Assembly: GCA_014379235.1 (NCBI GenBank)
Contig: JACMMD010001211.1
Span: forward strand, 1 to 19,763
Length of the DNA: 19,763 nucleotides
Direction: 5' to 3'
From: Anaerolineae bacterium
GTDB taxonomy: Bacteria; Chloroflexota; Anaerolineae; Aggregatilineales; Phototrophicaceae
Shown: one piece after another, positions 1-7,773 of the stretch
Layout: every line of letters begins with the position of its first letter
Numbering within the stretch: position 1 is the stretch's first letter
Notes under the pieces: generated by a model
The model's input: the letters and a program-made list of their open reading frames with translations, nothing else
The model's database searches: none
What the model was told of the DNA's origin: nothing
Made by a program: the position numbers and the translations under genes

Positions 1-305
1 CCAAAGTTGACGTTGAAGCCCATCAGCGTTTGCAGTTCGAGCGTGATGTGTTCGGTGATGTGCGCCAGATACGTGCCGCGTTTGAGCCGTTCGATGAAGC
101 CGCCGGGTTTGCCGACGCTGCATTCGTGGGTTTGCAATCCCGGCAGCCATGTCGTGATGCGTTCGACAAAGCCGGGAAAGCTGCTGCTGGGGCGGTCTTC
201 ATATTCACCGATGTCCATGACAACATGAATCACGGGCATGTAAGCGTACAGGTTCGGGCCGCGCAAAACGCGGGTGCTGCGAACGGTGACGCCATGTGTG
301 TCCAT
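1..305 (-). CDS. cphA: Cyanophycin synthetase-like ligase, N-terminal part (cut by window edge)
   Basis: Only about 101 N-terminal residues are present, and the frame stays open to the window edge. They match the N-terminal domain of cyanophycin synthetases, which polymerise aspartate and arginine into the nitrogen reserve cyanophycin. Landmarks are an RGPN motif near residues 15-18, PGF near 44-46, WLPGLQTHECS near 53-63, GGFIERL near 67-73, and the TEHITLELQ stretch near 84-92. The ATG-grasp and Mur-ligase-like catalytic domains would lie outside the window, so catalytic competence cannot be judged. An AAGGA lies 9 bases before the ATG at 305. An in-frame GTG directly before that ATG is an equally possible start. 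The gene diverges from the CocE-like gene across a 161-base spacer in which I see no convincing promoter. The family call rests on remembered conserved motifs. Confidence 0.8.
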   Translation of the reverse strand, partial: MDTHGVTVRSTRVLRGPNLYAYMPVIHVVMDIGEYEDRPSSSFPGFVERITTWLPGLQTHECSVGKPGGFIERLKRGTYLAHITEHITLELQTLMGFNVNF

Positions 306-466
306 CACGGGCAATCCTTATTAGTTGATAACGTGTGTTAAAGGTAGCGGGATTTGCCAACGGGCGCAACGTTTAACCTGAACAATATACAGTGAGCTGT
401 CGCAACTCAATCCGGTTGGCTGCGTAAAGAGGGTTGGTACTTGAATCCAAACTCACGGAGATTTTT

Positions 467-2293
467 ATGAAATATACCCTGTTCGCTCGCCTATTCGCGC
501 TGCTGCTGATCGTTATTGCGACGACCACCGTCAGCGCTCAAAGTGAAACTGAGACTGTCGCTGATTATACGGTTGAGGCACTGTATATCCCCATGCCCGA
601 CGGCATCCAAATCGCCGTCGATGTGCTCTTGCCTGCCGAACGGGCCGAAGGCGAAACGCTGCCAACGGTCATTCGCTCTACACGCTATGTCCGCGCCCTA
701 GACCGCCAGCCGCCGGGTGAAGAAGACCTCGCGTTCGTGCGTTCGGGCTATGCCGTCGTGCTGGTGGATGCGCGTGGCAGCGGCGCTTCCAGCGGGCAGC
801 GTACCGGTGAACTTGCGCCGCAAGAAGTGGCCGATCTCGGCGAAATCGTCGAGTGGATTGTGGCGCAGTCATGGTCGAACGGGCGTGTGGGTGCGTATGG
901 CGTGTCCTATGATGGCGATACCGCCGAAATGAACGTCGTCCCCAACCATCCGGCGGTTCGCGTGGTTGCGCCGCTGTATAACGACTTCGACGTGCCGGCC
1001 TTGTTCTCTCCCGGCGGCGTCATCAACGATTGGTTTGCGACGAACTGGGGCGGCGTCATTGCGATGCTGGACGCCAACGACATTTGCGGTCTCGCAGGCG
1101 TAGAGGGGTTGGCCTGTACAGGTCTGCGTCTCAGCTACAGTACGGGTATCAAGCCAGTCGACAGCGATGCTAACGGCGAACAGCTTGCCGCTATTTTAGC
1201 GGAGCGCGACAACGTGGACATCGCCGCACTGGTGGCCGCAGCCGAATTCGCGGACGACATCACCAGCGGCCCGAACGCGCAGTATGCGGGTCCCTATCTG
1301 TATGAGGCTGAGATTGAGCAGTCCGGTGTGCCGATGCTGGTGTGGGCTGGCTGGCTGGACGCATCTACCGCCGACGGCTCGATTGCCCGCTACCTGACAT
1401 TCGACACGCCGCAGGTGGTGGTGATCGGCCCGTTCTCTCACAGCGGCAGTTTTGATATTGACCCGTTTAACACGCCTGACCAAGCGGTTGAGCCGACACA
1501 GGCGGAACAGTTCACGGAGCGCCTTGCCTACTTTGATGCGCTTCTGAAAGAAGACGGCGAAGTGCCGGAGAGCAGTATCACTTACTACACTCTGAATGCC
1601 GGGACGTGGAACACCACCACTGTTTGGCCGCCGCAAGGCTTCGAGACGCAGACACGCTGGTTCTTCGTTGAAGGTAATGGACTGTCAACCGATGCACCAA
1701 CCAGCGCTGACGGTGAGGACAGCTACGCCGTCGATTTCAGCACCACAACTGGCGAAACTACACGCTGGCACACGCAGTTGGGCGGCGAAGACGTGATCTA
1801 TCCTGATCGCGCTGAGGCCGACGCCAACTTGCTGACGTACACCAGCGAACCGTTAGCAGCCGACGTTGAAATCACGGGCGCGCCAGTAGTGACGCTCCAG
1901 CTTGCCTCGACGCACGAGGACGGCGCGCTGCATGTCTACTTAGAGGACGTTGCGCCCGATGGCCGCGTGACTTACATCACGGAAGGCATTTTGCGACTGC
2001 CGTTCTACGCGGTGCAAGACCCTGCGGATTCGCCCTACATCTCGACGTGGCCGCAGCACGACATCAGCGAGGCCGCCTATACGCCGCTTGTCCCCGGCGA
2101 ACTCACTGAAGTCACGCTGCACCTATACAACACATCGGTGTTGATCGAGGCCGGCCACAGCATCCGCATCGCTATCGCTGGCGCGGACGAGGGCTTGTTC
2201 CGCCGTTATCCGGCTGAGGGTACGCCCACGCTAACCGTCTCGCGCAGCGCGGCAGCCCTTTCTTACGTCGATCTGCCGATGATGGAACGATAG
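467..2293 (+). CDS. Exported CocE/NonD family (S15-like) serine hydrolase
   Basis: A 608-residue protein with a clear Sec signal peptide: Lys2, Arg8, a leucine-rich core to about residue 18, and a likely cut after SAQ near residue 25. No lipobox cysteine is seen. The alpha/beta-hydrolase domain carries the nucleophile Ser147 in GVSYDG, the acid Asp298 in WAGWLDAS and His325 in GPFSHSG, as in cocaine esterase and X-Pro dipeptidyl peptidases. The C-terminal third, beta-rich with LYNTSVLIEAGHSIRIAI near the end, fits the jelly-roll PepX C-terminal domain. The ATG at 467 is preferred over the upstream TTG at 434 because GGAG lies 7 bases before it and the signal peptide starts there. It should hydrolyse esters or amides outside the cytoplasm; the substrate is unknown. 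It converges with the next gene across a repeat-filled spacer. Confidence 0.9.
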   Translation: MKYTLFARLFALLLIVIATTTVSAQSETETVADYTVEALYIPMPDGIQIAVDVLLPAERAEGETLPTVIRSTRYVRALDRQPPGEEDLAFVRSGYAVVLVDARGSGASSGQRTGELAPQEVADLGEIVEWIVAQSWSNGRVGAYGVSYDGDTAEMNVVPNHPAVRVVAPLYNDFDVPALFSPGGVINDWFATNWGGVIAMLDANDICGLAGVEGLACTGLRLSYSTGIKPVDSDANGEQLAAILAERDNVDIAALVAAAEFADDITSGPNAQYAGPYLYEAEIEQSGVPMLVWAGWLDASTADGSIARYLTFDTPQVVVIGPFSHSGSFDIDPFNTPDQAVEPTQAEQFTERLAYFDALLKEDGEVPESSITYYTLNAGTWNTTTVWPPQGFETQTRWFFVEGNGLSTDAPTSADGEDSYAVDFSTTTGETTRWHTQLGGEDVIYPDRAEADANLLTYTSEPLAADVEITGAPVVTLQLASTHEDGALHVYLEDVAPDGRVTYITEGILRLPFYAVQDPADSPYISTWPQHDISEAAYTPLVPGELTEVTLHLYNTSVLIEAGHSIRIAIAGADEGLFRRYPAEGTPTLTVSRSAAALSYVDLPMMER

Positions 2294-2296
2294 CCA

Positions 2297-2403
2297 TCAG
2301 CTAGTCAGCATTTCAGCAATCAGCAAAAGAAAAGGCTTACCGCAGAGAGGCAGGGGAACAGGGAAAATAAAATGGTTTTCTCTGCGTCTCTGCAACCCTG
2401 CGG
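2297..2403. repeat. Composite intergenic repeat: TCAGC array plus GCAGAGA inverted repeat
   Basis: This fills the spacer between two convergent genes. Four TCAGC units start at 2297, 2305, 2313 and 2320, so the spacing is 8, 8 and 7 bases. Next comes an inverted repeat with CGCAGAGA at 2341-2348 facing TCTCTGCG at 2379-2386, and CCGCAG at 2340 facing CTGCGG at 2398. The same two-part arrangement recurs at 6442-6574. It could act as a bidirectional terminator, but that role is inferred from position only. Confidence 0.75.
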
Positions 2404-2410
2404 TGGGCTG

Positions 2411-3325
2411 TTAGTTTTGCTCCGCGAAGAAGCGGGTGAGCGCGACCATGAACGCCTCGTACTGCTCGAACGGGATGAAATGCCCGCTGTTATCGAAGTG
2501 GATATGCTGGCCATGATGCCAGTTTTTCTGAAAGGCCGCCAGTCCCGGCCCGGTATTTGCGCCGGGATAGGTCGGGCGCGCCGTCATCAGCAGCAGGGGA
2601 GAAGCGATGTTCTTGATCGTTTGCGGCTCTTTGAACAGATAGCTCATGTTGTTGACGAACTGAAACGCGCTCTGGTCGAACTGTGCCATGCCCTCGATCA
2701 GACTGACATAATCCGACTCGTTGGTGACGGTAGTTCCCGGCGGCAGCAGCTTTAGCCCTTCCCGAAGCCGTTCTTCATGCGACAGGTCTTTCAGGGCGCG
2801 CATAATGGCCATGATCGCTTCCAGCCATGGCGGTGTCGCCATGCCTGCATCGGTCATTGGCGTAAAAGATTGCAGCGCGGGGTCAACCAGCACCACGCCG
2901 CGAATGGGGATGGTGTTCAGTGCCGCTAAACGCCCTGCGATTTCCGCGCCCATCGAGTGTCCCACGATTAACGGCCTATCCAGTTCCAGCGCTGCGATCA
3001 GTGCCGCCATATCATTGACCAGTAACCTCGCTGAAAAACCGCGTTCTGTTCCGCCCGACTGGCCATGTGCGCGGCAGTCCGGCATGATAACGTCATAGTT
3101 CGGCTCTAACGCCTGAGCGACACGCAGCCACATCAACCCTAACGCCTGAATACCATGCAGCAGCACAACGGCGCTTTTGCCTTCACCTGCTCCGGTGCGC
3201 GTATAGTGTAGATGTATGCCATCTGGCGACTGCATATCGCCGCTTTGCCAGTGAGCCGGGATGAGTTGGGCCAGTGGTCGAAAGTTTTCGACATCGAGTG
3301 TTTGCGATTGAGGTGCTGCGTACAT
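2411..3325 (-). CDS. Alpha/beta hydrolase
   Basis: A 304-residue cytoplasmic protein with an alpha/beta-hydrolase fold. Visible motifs are the oxyanion-hole HGIQ at 57-60, the DCRAHGQS turn at 83-90, the nucleophile elbow GHSMG with Ser124, and a C-terminal GHF with His282. The usual acid after strand 7 is not obvious: where many relatives have a Gly-Asp-Pro turn, this protein reads TARPTYPG at 248-255. Asp148 in VLVDPA after strand 6 could serve instead. An AGGAGAG sits about 7 bases before the ATG. No signal peptide is seen. Relatives include esterases, haloperoxidase-like and C-C hydrolases, so the substrate cannot be named. It converges with the CocE-like gene and diverges from the sulfotransferase gene. 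Confidence 0.88.
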   Translation of the reverse strand: MYAAPQSQTLDVENFRPLAQLIPAHWQSGDMQSPDGIHLHYTRTGAGEGKSAVVLLHGIQALGLMWLRVAQALEPNYDVIMPDCRAHGQSGGTERGFSARLLVNDMAALIAALELDRPLIVGHSMGAEIAGRLAALNTIPIRGVVLVDPALQSFTPMTDAGMATPPWLEAIMAIMRALKDLSHEERLREGLKLLPPGTTVTNESDYVSLIEGMAQFDQSAFQFVNNMSYLFKEPQTIKNIASPLLLMTARPTYPGANTGPGLAAFQKNWHHGQHIHFDNSGHFIPFEQYEAFMVALTRFFAEQN

Positions 3326-3795
3326 GGTGTTTCTCTCCTGCGATATTAAACTACAGGTAACACCTTAAACCCTAACGTAACGGGAGGGTCAAGTACCAAT
3401 TGTTAGGGAATTGTCAAGATCAATACGCCTGAATGGTAGCGAGAGCGGGCAAAAATCAAGTAGACTATGTGTATTGCTGGAGTGTTCCCCAACGTTTTTC
3501 TACGCATGTTTGCGAAGGAACTCATATTAGACGACCTATAGGGCAAGAAAGGCTGTCACGGCGGCAGCCCATTTTGACTTGATATTTCTAGCACAGACTT
3601 TGACACCACGCAGGAGTATATTAAGAACAGCATTGCATAAACGTTGAAAGTCGGAAAAAGTCAATGACCCTGACTGCACAGGTGTTGAACCTTGCGTCGG
3701 CAATTCTGCTGAATATACTGTGAGATGGCCTTCAGCCGTAACATTCTTTTCGCTATGGATCGTCACCGCGCTGAGGCGTGAAAGATAGGACAGCC
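3326..3795. other. Gene-free divergent intergenic region
   Basis: About 470 bases between divergent genes, visibly richer in A+T than its surroundings. The only ORF of size is a 76-codon reverse frame starting with GTG at 3766. It has no Shine-Dalgarno sequence and no recognisable motif, so I do not call it a gene. A weak forward promoter candidate for the sulfotransferase is TTGCGT at 3692-3697 and TATACT at 3714-3719 with a 16-base spacer. A short hairpin (GGCTG at 3551-3555 with CAGCC further on) is also present. The region could be a decayed gene, but I see no proof. Confidence 0.4.
3364..3392 (-). promoter_or_regulatory. Candidate sigma70-type promoter for the alpha/beta hydrolase gene
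   Basis: Read on the minus strand, TTGACC (3392-3387) is followed after exactly 17 bases by TTTAAG (3369-3364), about 40 bases upstream of the hydrolase ATG. The -35 matches consensus at five of six positions and the -10 at four of six. A further TTGACA lies just upstream (3417-3412) but has no matching -10. The call rests on spacing and consensus only. Confidence 0.35.
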
Positions 3796-4725
3796 GTGTT
3801 TTTTATTGTAAGTACGGGGCGTTCGGGCACCGAAACGATTGCGGAACTTTTGAGCCGTTCGCCCGATTGTGTTTGCCTGCACGAGCCAGAACCGCGCTTG
3901 ATCGCGGAAGCGACGCAGTATCTCTATGGCGAAATGCCGCACGCGGCAATGATTGACCTGCTGCGACAGTCGCGTCCCCCAACGCTCGACGGCAAGGAAT
4001 ACGGCGAGTCGGCGTATAAGCTGACGTTCGTCATGCCCGCGCTGCGCGAAGCCTTCCCCGACGCGAAGCTGGTATGGCTCATCCGCGATGGTCGCGCAGT
4101 GGTCGAATCGTTCTATACGCCGCGCCGTTATTATCACCCGCTGCGCCACAATGTAGACTGGGAAATCTATCGCCCAAGCGCCGACAAAGTGGGTGAGATG
4201 TCCAGCCGCGAATGGGCAGGCCTCAGCCGTTTTGAAAAGTGCTGCTGGTTCTGGTCGTATCAAAACCGCTTGATCGAACAGCATTTCATAGAGCGCGTCG
4301 AGAAGAACGGCAGCGAATTTCTATTCATACGCCTCGAAGAATTGGACGCGCAGCAGGCGGCGTTATTCGAGTTTCTCGGTGTGCGACTGCCGCCGGAATG
4401 GGCGGGCGAAGTGCCGCATCTCAACGTGTGGCCGGCCAAAGCGCCGCGAACGTGGCGCGATTGGAGCGCGGCGGAACGCCTGTCGTTCATGGATATTTGC
4501 GGGCGCGAGATGGACGCTTATTATCCCGCTTGGCGAGACTCCGCGCCGGAACTGTGGACAGACATCGCGAGTGCGGATACTCGCCAACAGGTAAGCCGTT
4601 GGCTGCGCGCCTACGTGCAGCCGCCAGCGACTTTATATACGACTGCTGATTACCTGCGCCGCAAGTCGCGGGCTGTGCCGCGTCGGGTGGCACGTCTCGC
4701 CCGTGCGCTGAAAGCGATGGGGTGA
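3796..4725 (+). CDS. Sulfotransferase family protein
   Basis: A protein of about 309 residues with the two PAPS-binding signatures of sulfotransferases. The 5'-phosphosulfate loop STGRSGTET lies at residues 6-14. The 3'-phosphate loop LVWLIRDGRAVVESF lies around residues 92-106, with the expected arginine and serine. It should move sulfate from PAPS to a hydroxyl or amino group, here most likely on a glycan, because the next gene is a glycosyltransferase sharing a 4-base overlap. I prefer the GTG at 3796, which has AGGA 5 bases upstream and places the protein start right at the first beta strand. A GTG at 3778 would add six residues but has GAGG only one base away. Plant and animal carbohydrate sulfotransferases and bacterial Stf-like proteins share these motifs, so the acceptor is open. 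Confidence 0.87.
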   Translation: MFFIVSTGRSGTETIAELLSRSPDCVCLHEPEPRLIAEATQYLYGEMPHAAMIDLLRQSRPPTLDGKEYGESAYKLTFVMPALREAFPDAKLVWLIRDGRAVVESFYTPRRYYHPLRHNVDWEIYRPSADKVGEMSSREWAGLSRFEKCCWFWSYQNRLIEQHFIERVEKNGSEFLFIRLEELDAQQAALFEFLGVRLPPEWAGEVPHLNVWPAKAPRTWRDWSAAERLSFMDICGREMDAYYPAWRDSAPELWTDIASADTRQQVSRWLRAYVQPPATLYTTADYLRRKSRAVPRRVARLARALKAMG

Positions 4726-5651
4726 TTTTGGAGCGCCAAGTATTGGAGCGTCATGCAAAACCGTTCGTTACGGTCATCATCCCGGTCTACAATGATGCCG
4801 AGCGGCTCGAATTGTGTTTACAAGCGCTGGATGGTCAAACGTATCCGTCCGACCAATATGAGATCATCGTCGTTGATAACGCCTCAGATGAGAGCGTTGC
4901 CCCGATTGTGGAGCAGCATCCCAAAGCGCGGCTGATCTTCGAAGCTGTCCGCACCCAGTTCGCCGCACGCAATACGGCCATCGCTGTTGCGAAGGGCGAT
5001 CTGATGGCCTTCAGCGATTCCGACTGCATCCCCGAACCTGATTGGGTTGAAAACGGCGTGAACTGCCTGTTGAGCGTGCCCAACTGCGGCATGGTCGGCG
5101 GGCGTGTGAAGCTGTTCGCGGAAAACCCGCAGCACCCGACCATCGCGGAATTATACGAGATGGTGACAGCGTTCCCTATGAAGAGATACATCGAGCAAGA
5201 ACATTTCGCGCCGACGGCCAATATGTTCACCAAGCGCGAAGTGTTTGAAAAAGTGGGCGGCTTCAATGCCACGCTGGTATCCGGCGGCGATCATGAATGG
5301 GGTAAACGGGTTCACACGGGCGGCTTCGTGCAGCTATACAGCCATGAAACGGTGATCTTACATCCGGCGCGGCCATCGATCAGCGAACTGCGGCGCAAAG
5401 CGCTGCGAGTCATTCGTGGGCTGCATGACATCTACAGCGGCAAGAAGCCACCGCTTTCGTTTCGCGCTGTTCTGCGCGAGATCAGACCGCCGCTTTACGT
5501 GATGCGCCAGATGTTCAACGCCGAAGAACTTCAAGAGTACAGCCAGTGGCAGCGCGTCCGAGTGGGCATCCTTGCCATGTACATCAAGTACCTGCGGAAT
5601 TGGGAAAAGCGCCGCTTACAAATCCGCGATAAGCTGCTGGGGCGAATTTAG
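4722..5651 (+). CDS. GT2 family glycosyltransferase
   Basis: A 309-residue GT-A fold enzyme. The N-terminal strand FVTVIIPVYND (15-25) is typical of GT2, VVDNAS (50-55) contacts the nucleotide, DSD at 99-101 is the metal-binding DxD, and GGDHEWG (188-194) takes the place of the catalytic ED region. The tail after about residue 215 is basic and helical without clear membrane spans, so the protein is probably cytoplasmic or peripheral. It would add one sugar from a nucleotide donor. The GTG start overlaps the sulfotransferase stop (GTGA), suggesting translational coupling. A TTG at 4743 with GGAG upstream is an alternative start, seven codons shorter. These two genes are on the opposite strand from the rest of the glycan locus and converge on it. 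Confidence 0.87.
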   Translation: MILERQVLERHAKPFVTVIIPVYNDAERLELCLQALDGQTYPSDQYEIIVVDNASDESVAPIVEQHPKARLIFEAVRTQFAARNTAIAVAKGDLMAFSDSDCIPEPDWVENGVNCLLSVPNCGMVGGRVKLFAENPQHPTIAELYEMVTAFPMKRYIEQEHFAPTANMFTKREVFEKVGGFNATLVSGGDHEWGKRVHTGGFVQLYSHETVILHPARPSISELRRKALRVIRGLHDIYSGKKPPLSFRAVLREIRPPLYVMRQMFNAEELQEYSQWQRVRVGILAMYIKYLRNWEKRRLQIRDKLLGRI

Positions 5652-5748
5652 CTGTCAGCGCGCCGAGTACGGCTTTTCACAGCCTATGAGCTTGTCAGCA
5701 AAGACAAAGACTTAAGAAGCCGATTGAATATTCGAGTTTGCAAAAATC

Positions 5749-5825
5749 GGGCGACGTGCAAACGAAGTTTGCCTGTGTCGCCCCTACAATCGTTATCGTT
5801 GGTAGGGGCGAGGCATGCCTCGCCC
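5749..5825. repeat. Pair of GTAGGGGC-type palindromic repeats in a convergent spacer
   Basis: Two members of one family face each other. The first (5749-5787) has outer arms GGGCGAC and GTCGCCC and an inner stem GCAAAC-GAA-GTTTGC, and ends in CTAC. The second (5802-5825) is GTAG followed by a perfect 20-base palindrome centred on GCATGC. Their outer ends GCCCCTAC and GTAGGGGC are also inverted with respect to each other. TCAGC-type units flank the pair (near 5650-5695 and, inverted, 5834-5848), so the whole 203-base spacer between the convergent GT2 and sugar-transferase genes is repeat material. A terminator role is possible. Confidence 0.8.
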
Positions 5826-5854
5826 TCTGAAAACTAGCTGAATTGCTGATATGC

Positions 5855-6442
5855 TCATCGCAGAACCGCCACAACTGTTCGCCACAAAATCACGATGTCA
5901 GCCCACAGCGATGGATTCTGCGCGTATTGCAGATCGAGCGCCAGTTTGGCCGGCATCACCTCTTGCACGTAGCGCGTCTCCCAATCGTCGCCCGTGAGCA
6001 GGGCTTCTTCATCGAGATACTGAACGGACGCGAGGCTGGTGATGCCCGGACGCAGCTTGAGAACTTCGCGCTGCTGCGGGCTGTAGAGCGCGACATATCG
6101 CGGGTCTTCCGGGCGCGGCCCCACGAGGCTCATATCGCCGCGAAGAACGTTCAAAAACTGCGGTAGTTCATCGAGCTTGGTGCGCCGTAAAAAGCGGCCA
6201 ATCGGCGTGATGCGTGTATCGCCGGACGTGGTGATGCCGGGCCCGTTGCGGTCTGCATCGGCCACCATCGAACGGAATTTGTAGAGCGTGAACGGTTCGC
6301 CATAGCGTCCGATACGCACCGCTCGATACAAAGCCGGCCCCGGCGAGGTGACGCGAATCCACACCACGAGCGCGATCATCACGGGCGAGAGCAGCAAAAG
6401 AGCGACAGCGCTCATCAATACGTCGAAGGCACGTTTAGTCAT
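5855..6442 (-). CDS. PglC-like monotopic phosphoglycosyl transferase (initiating sugar transferase)
   Basis: A 195-residue bacterial sugar transferase of the small, monotopic type. It has the KRAFD start (3-7), a re-entrant hydrophobic helix with Ser-Pro at 19-20, the YKFRSM motif at 54-59, the catalytic Asp91-Glu92 in LDELPQ, and SLVGPRP at 105-111. This family transfers a sugar 1-phosphate from a UDP-sugar onto polyprenyl phosphate at the membrane, the first committed step of glycan assembly. The length fits the catalytic core alone, without the four extra spans of WbaP-type enzymes. No Shine-Dalgarno is visible: the 5' leader is TTAGC/TCAGC repeat sequence running up to the ATG. It lies downstream of the DegT aminotransferase, an arrangement that suits an amino-sugar donor such as a bacillosamine-like sugar. 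That substrate is inferred. Confidence 0.9.
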   Translation of the reverse strand: MTKRAFDVLMSAVALLLLSPVMIALVVWIRVTSPGPALYRAVRIGRYGEPFTLYKFRSMVADADRNGPGITTSGDTRITPIGRFLRRTKLDELPQFLNVLRGDMSLVGPRPEDPRYVALYSPQQREVLKLRPGITSLASVQYLDEEALLTGDDWETRYVQEVMPAKLALDLQYAQNPSLWADIVILWRTVVAVLR

Positions 6443-6574
6443 TAGCTTTTAGCGGTCAGCCTGTCAGCCAATACAAAAGCCTAACACAGAGACACAAAGA
6501 TAGGAATTATTTTGAGCCTTTGAGTTTAGTTTTGTATTTCGCTGTTCCTCTTGTCCCTCTGAGCCTCTGTGTTA
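6442..6574. repeat. Composite intergenic repeat: TTAGC/TCAGC array plus ACACAGAG inverted repeat
   Basis: TTAGC or TCAGC units start at 6442, 6449, 6456 and 6464, with spacing of 7, 7 and 8 bases. They are followed by an inverted repeat with TAACACAGAG at 6482-6491 and CTCTGTGTTA at 6565-6574, a perfect 10-base arm. The order and the linking CAAAAG-like sequence parallel the element at 2297-2403. It separates the DegT stop from the sugar-transferase start and touches the latter's ATG. Confidence 0.75.
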
Positions 6575-6578
6575 AGTT

Positions 6579-7763
6579 TTAGCTGAACTGGGCCACGATG
6601 TCCAGCACGGCGGCGGTCACATCGGCGATATCGTCGTCGCTGAGGCGTGGATGCAGCGGCAGCGATAAAATGCGCTGATAGGCATCGAACGTCACCGGGA
6701 AATCGTCGGGCTTCCAGCCGTATTTATCGCGGTAGTATGGGTGCAGGTGAACAGGTATAAAGTGGACGCTCGTGCCGATGTTGCGCGCTCTGAGTTCTTC
6801 GATAAACTGCCCACGATTGATACTCAAATGCTCAGGGTGCAGGCGCAAAACATACAGATGCCATGCCGCCTCGACGTTGGGGCGTTCGACAGGGATTTGC
6901 AGCGCGGGCACGTCCGCGAAAGCCGCGTGATACTGCTCAACGACTTCATAGCGCCGTGACTGCATCTCGTTCAAGCGACCCAACTGAACGCGGCCAATCG
7001 CCGCTTGAATGTCGGGCATGTTGTACTTGAAGCCCGGTTCGATCACTTCATAAAACCACGACCCCTCAGCCGAATAACGTTTCCACGCATCACGGCTCAT
7101 GCCGTGCAAGCTCAAGACACGGGCGCGGGCGATGTGTTCCGGCGATCCGGTCAACATGCCGCCTTCGCCAGTGGTCAGGTTCTTGGTCGCGTAGAAGCTA
7201 AACGACGTGAAATCGCCAATCGTGCCGATGCGCTGACCCTCATACGACGCGGGCAGAGAGTGGGCCGCGTCCTCGATGATATACAAACCGTGTTCGCGGG
7301 CTAAGTCCATGATCGGGCGCATGTCGGCGGGGTGTCCGGCATAATGCACGGGGATAATGGCTTTAGTGCGCGGCGTGATGGCTTCGGCTACCCGCTGCGG
7401 GTCGAGCGTGAGCGTATCCGGCTCGACATCGGCCAGTACCGGAGTCGCGCCGACGTGTTCGATAACGTTGACCGACGAGCAGAAGGTCATCGGTGAGGTA
7501 ATCACTTCGTCGCCGGGGCCGATGTTCAGCGTAGCGAGGGCAACGTGCAGCCCTGCGGTACATGAGTTCAGCGCGAGGGCGGTCAGGTTTTCCGGCGCAT
7601 CCAACGAAGCGATGAAGTCGTTTTCAAAGTCGCGCACCTGCGGGCCGGTGGTGATCCAGTCCGTTCGCAGGGTAGCGACGACGGCCTCGATCTCGGCCTC
7701 GGTGATGTACGGCGGCGAAAAGGGTAGAAAGTTAGGGCGGATGGCGTGTTTAGATAAGGTCAT
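6579..7763 (-). CDS. DegT/DnrJ/EryC1/StrS family PLP-dependent sugar aminotransferase
   Basis: A 394-residue type I fold aminotransferase. The PLP-binding lysine is Lys194 in SFYATKNLTTGEGG. Asp165 and His168 in IIEDAAHSL hold the pyridine ring. SPMTFCSSVNVI near 90-101 and the GFKYNMPDIQAAIG stretch in the C-terminal half are family hallmarks. Length is normal for the family. These enzymes aminate nucleotide-linked keto-sugars at C3 or C4. The partner dehydratase or oxidase is not in the window. There is no Shine-Dalgarno before the ATG, which lies 10 bases after the PIN toxin stop, so it may be translated by reinitiation from the toxin gene. That would place sugar amination under the toxin-antitoxin promoter. 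Confidence 0.93.
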   Translation of the reverse strand: MTLSKHAIRPNFLPFSPPYITEAEIEAVVATLRTDWITTGPQVRDFENDFIASLDAPENLTALALNSCTAGLHVALATLNIGPGDEVITSPMTFCSSVNVIEHVGATPVLADVEPDTLTLDPQRVAEAITPRTKAIIPVHYAGHPADMRPIMDLAREHGLYIIEDAAHSLPASYEGQRIGTIGDFTSFSFYATKNLTTGEGGMLTGSPEHIARARVLSLHGMSRDAWKRYSAEGSWFYEVIEPGFKYNMPDIQAAIGRVQLGRLNEMQSRRYEVVEQYHAAFADVPALQIPVERPNVEAAWHLYVLRLHPEHLSINRGQFIEELRARNIGTSVHFIPVHLHPYYRDKYGWKPDDFPVTFDAYQRILSLPLHPRLSDDDIADVTAAVLDIVAQFS

Positions 7764-7773
7764 GGTTGTTGTT

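Noticed and set aside
30..341. Forward open frame of 103 codons at the left edge
   Set aside because: Antisense to the cyanophycin-synthetase-like N-terminus, which matches its family along its whole length.
3551..3575. Small GC-rich hairpin (GGCTG...CAGCC) as a terminator
   Set aside because: A five-base stem with no upstream gene on that strand to terminate; likely chance.
3536..3766. Reverse 76-codon frame in the gap before the sulfotransferase gene
   Set aside because: GTG start without a ribosome binding site, no recognisable motif, and composition unlike the neighbouring genes; it could be chance or a decayed gene.
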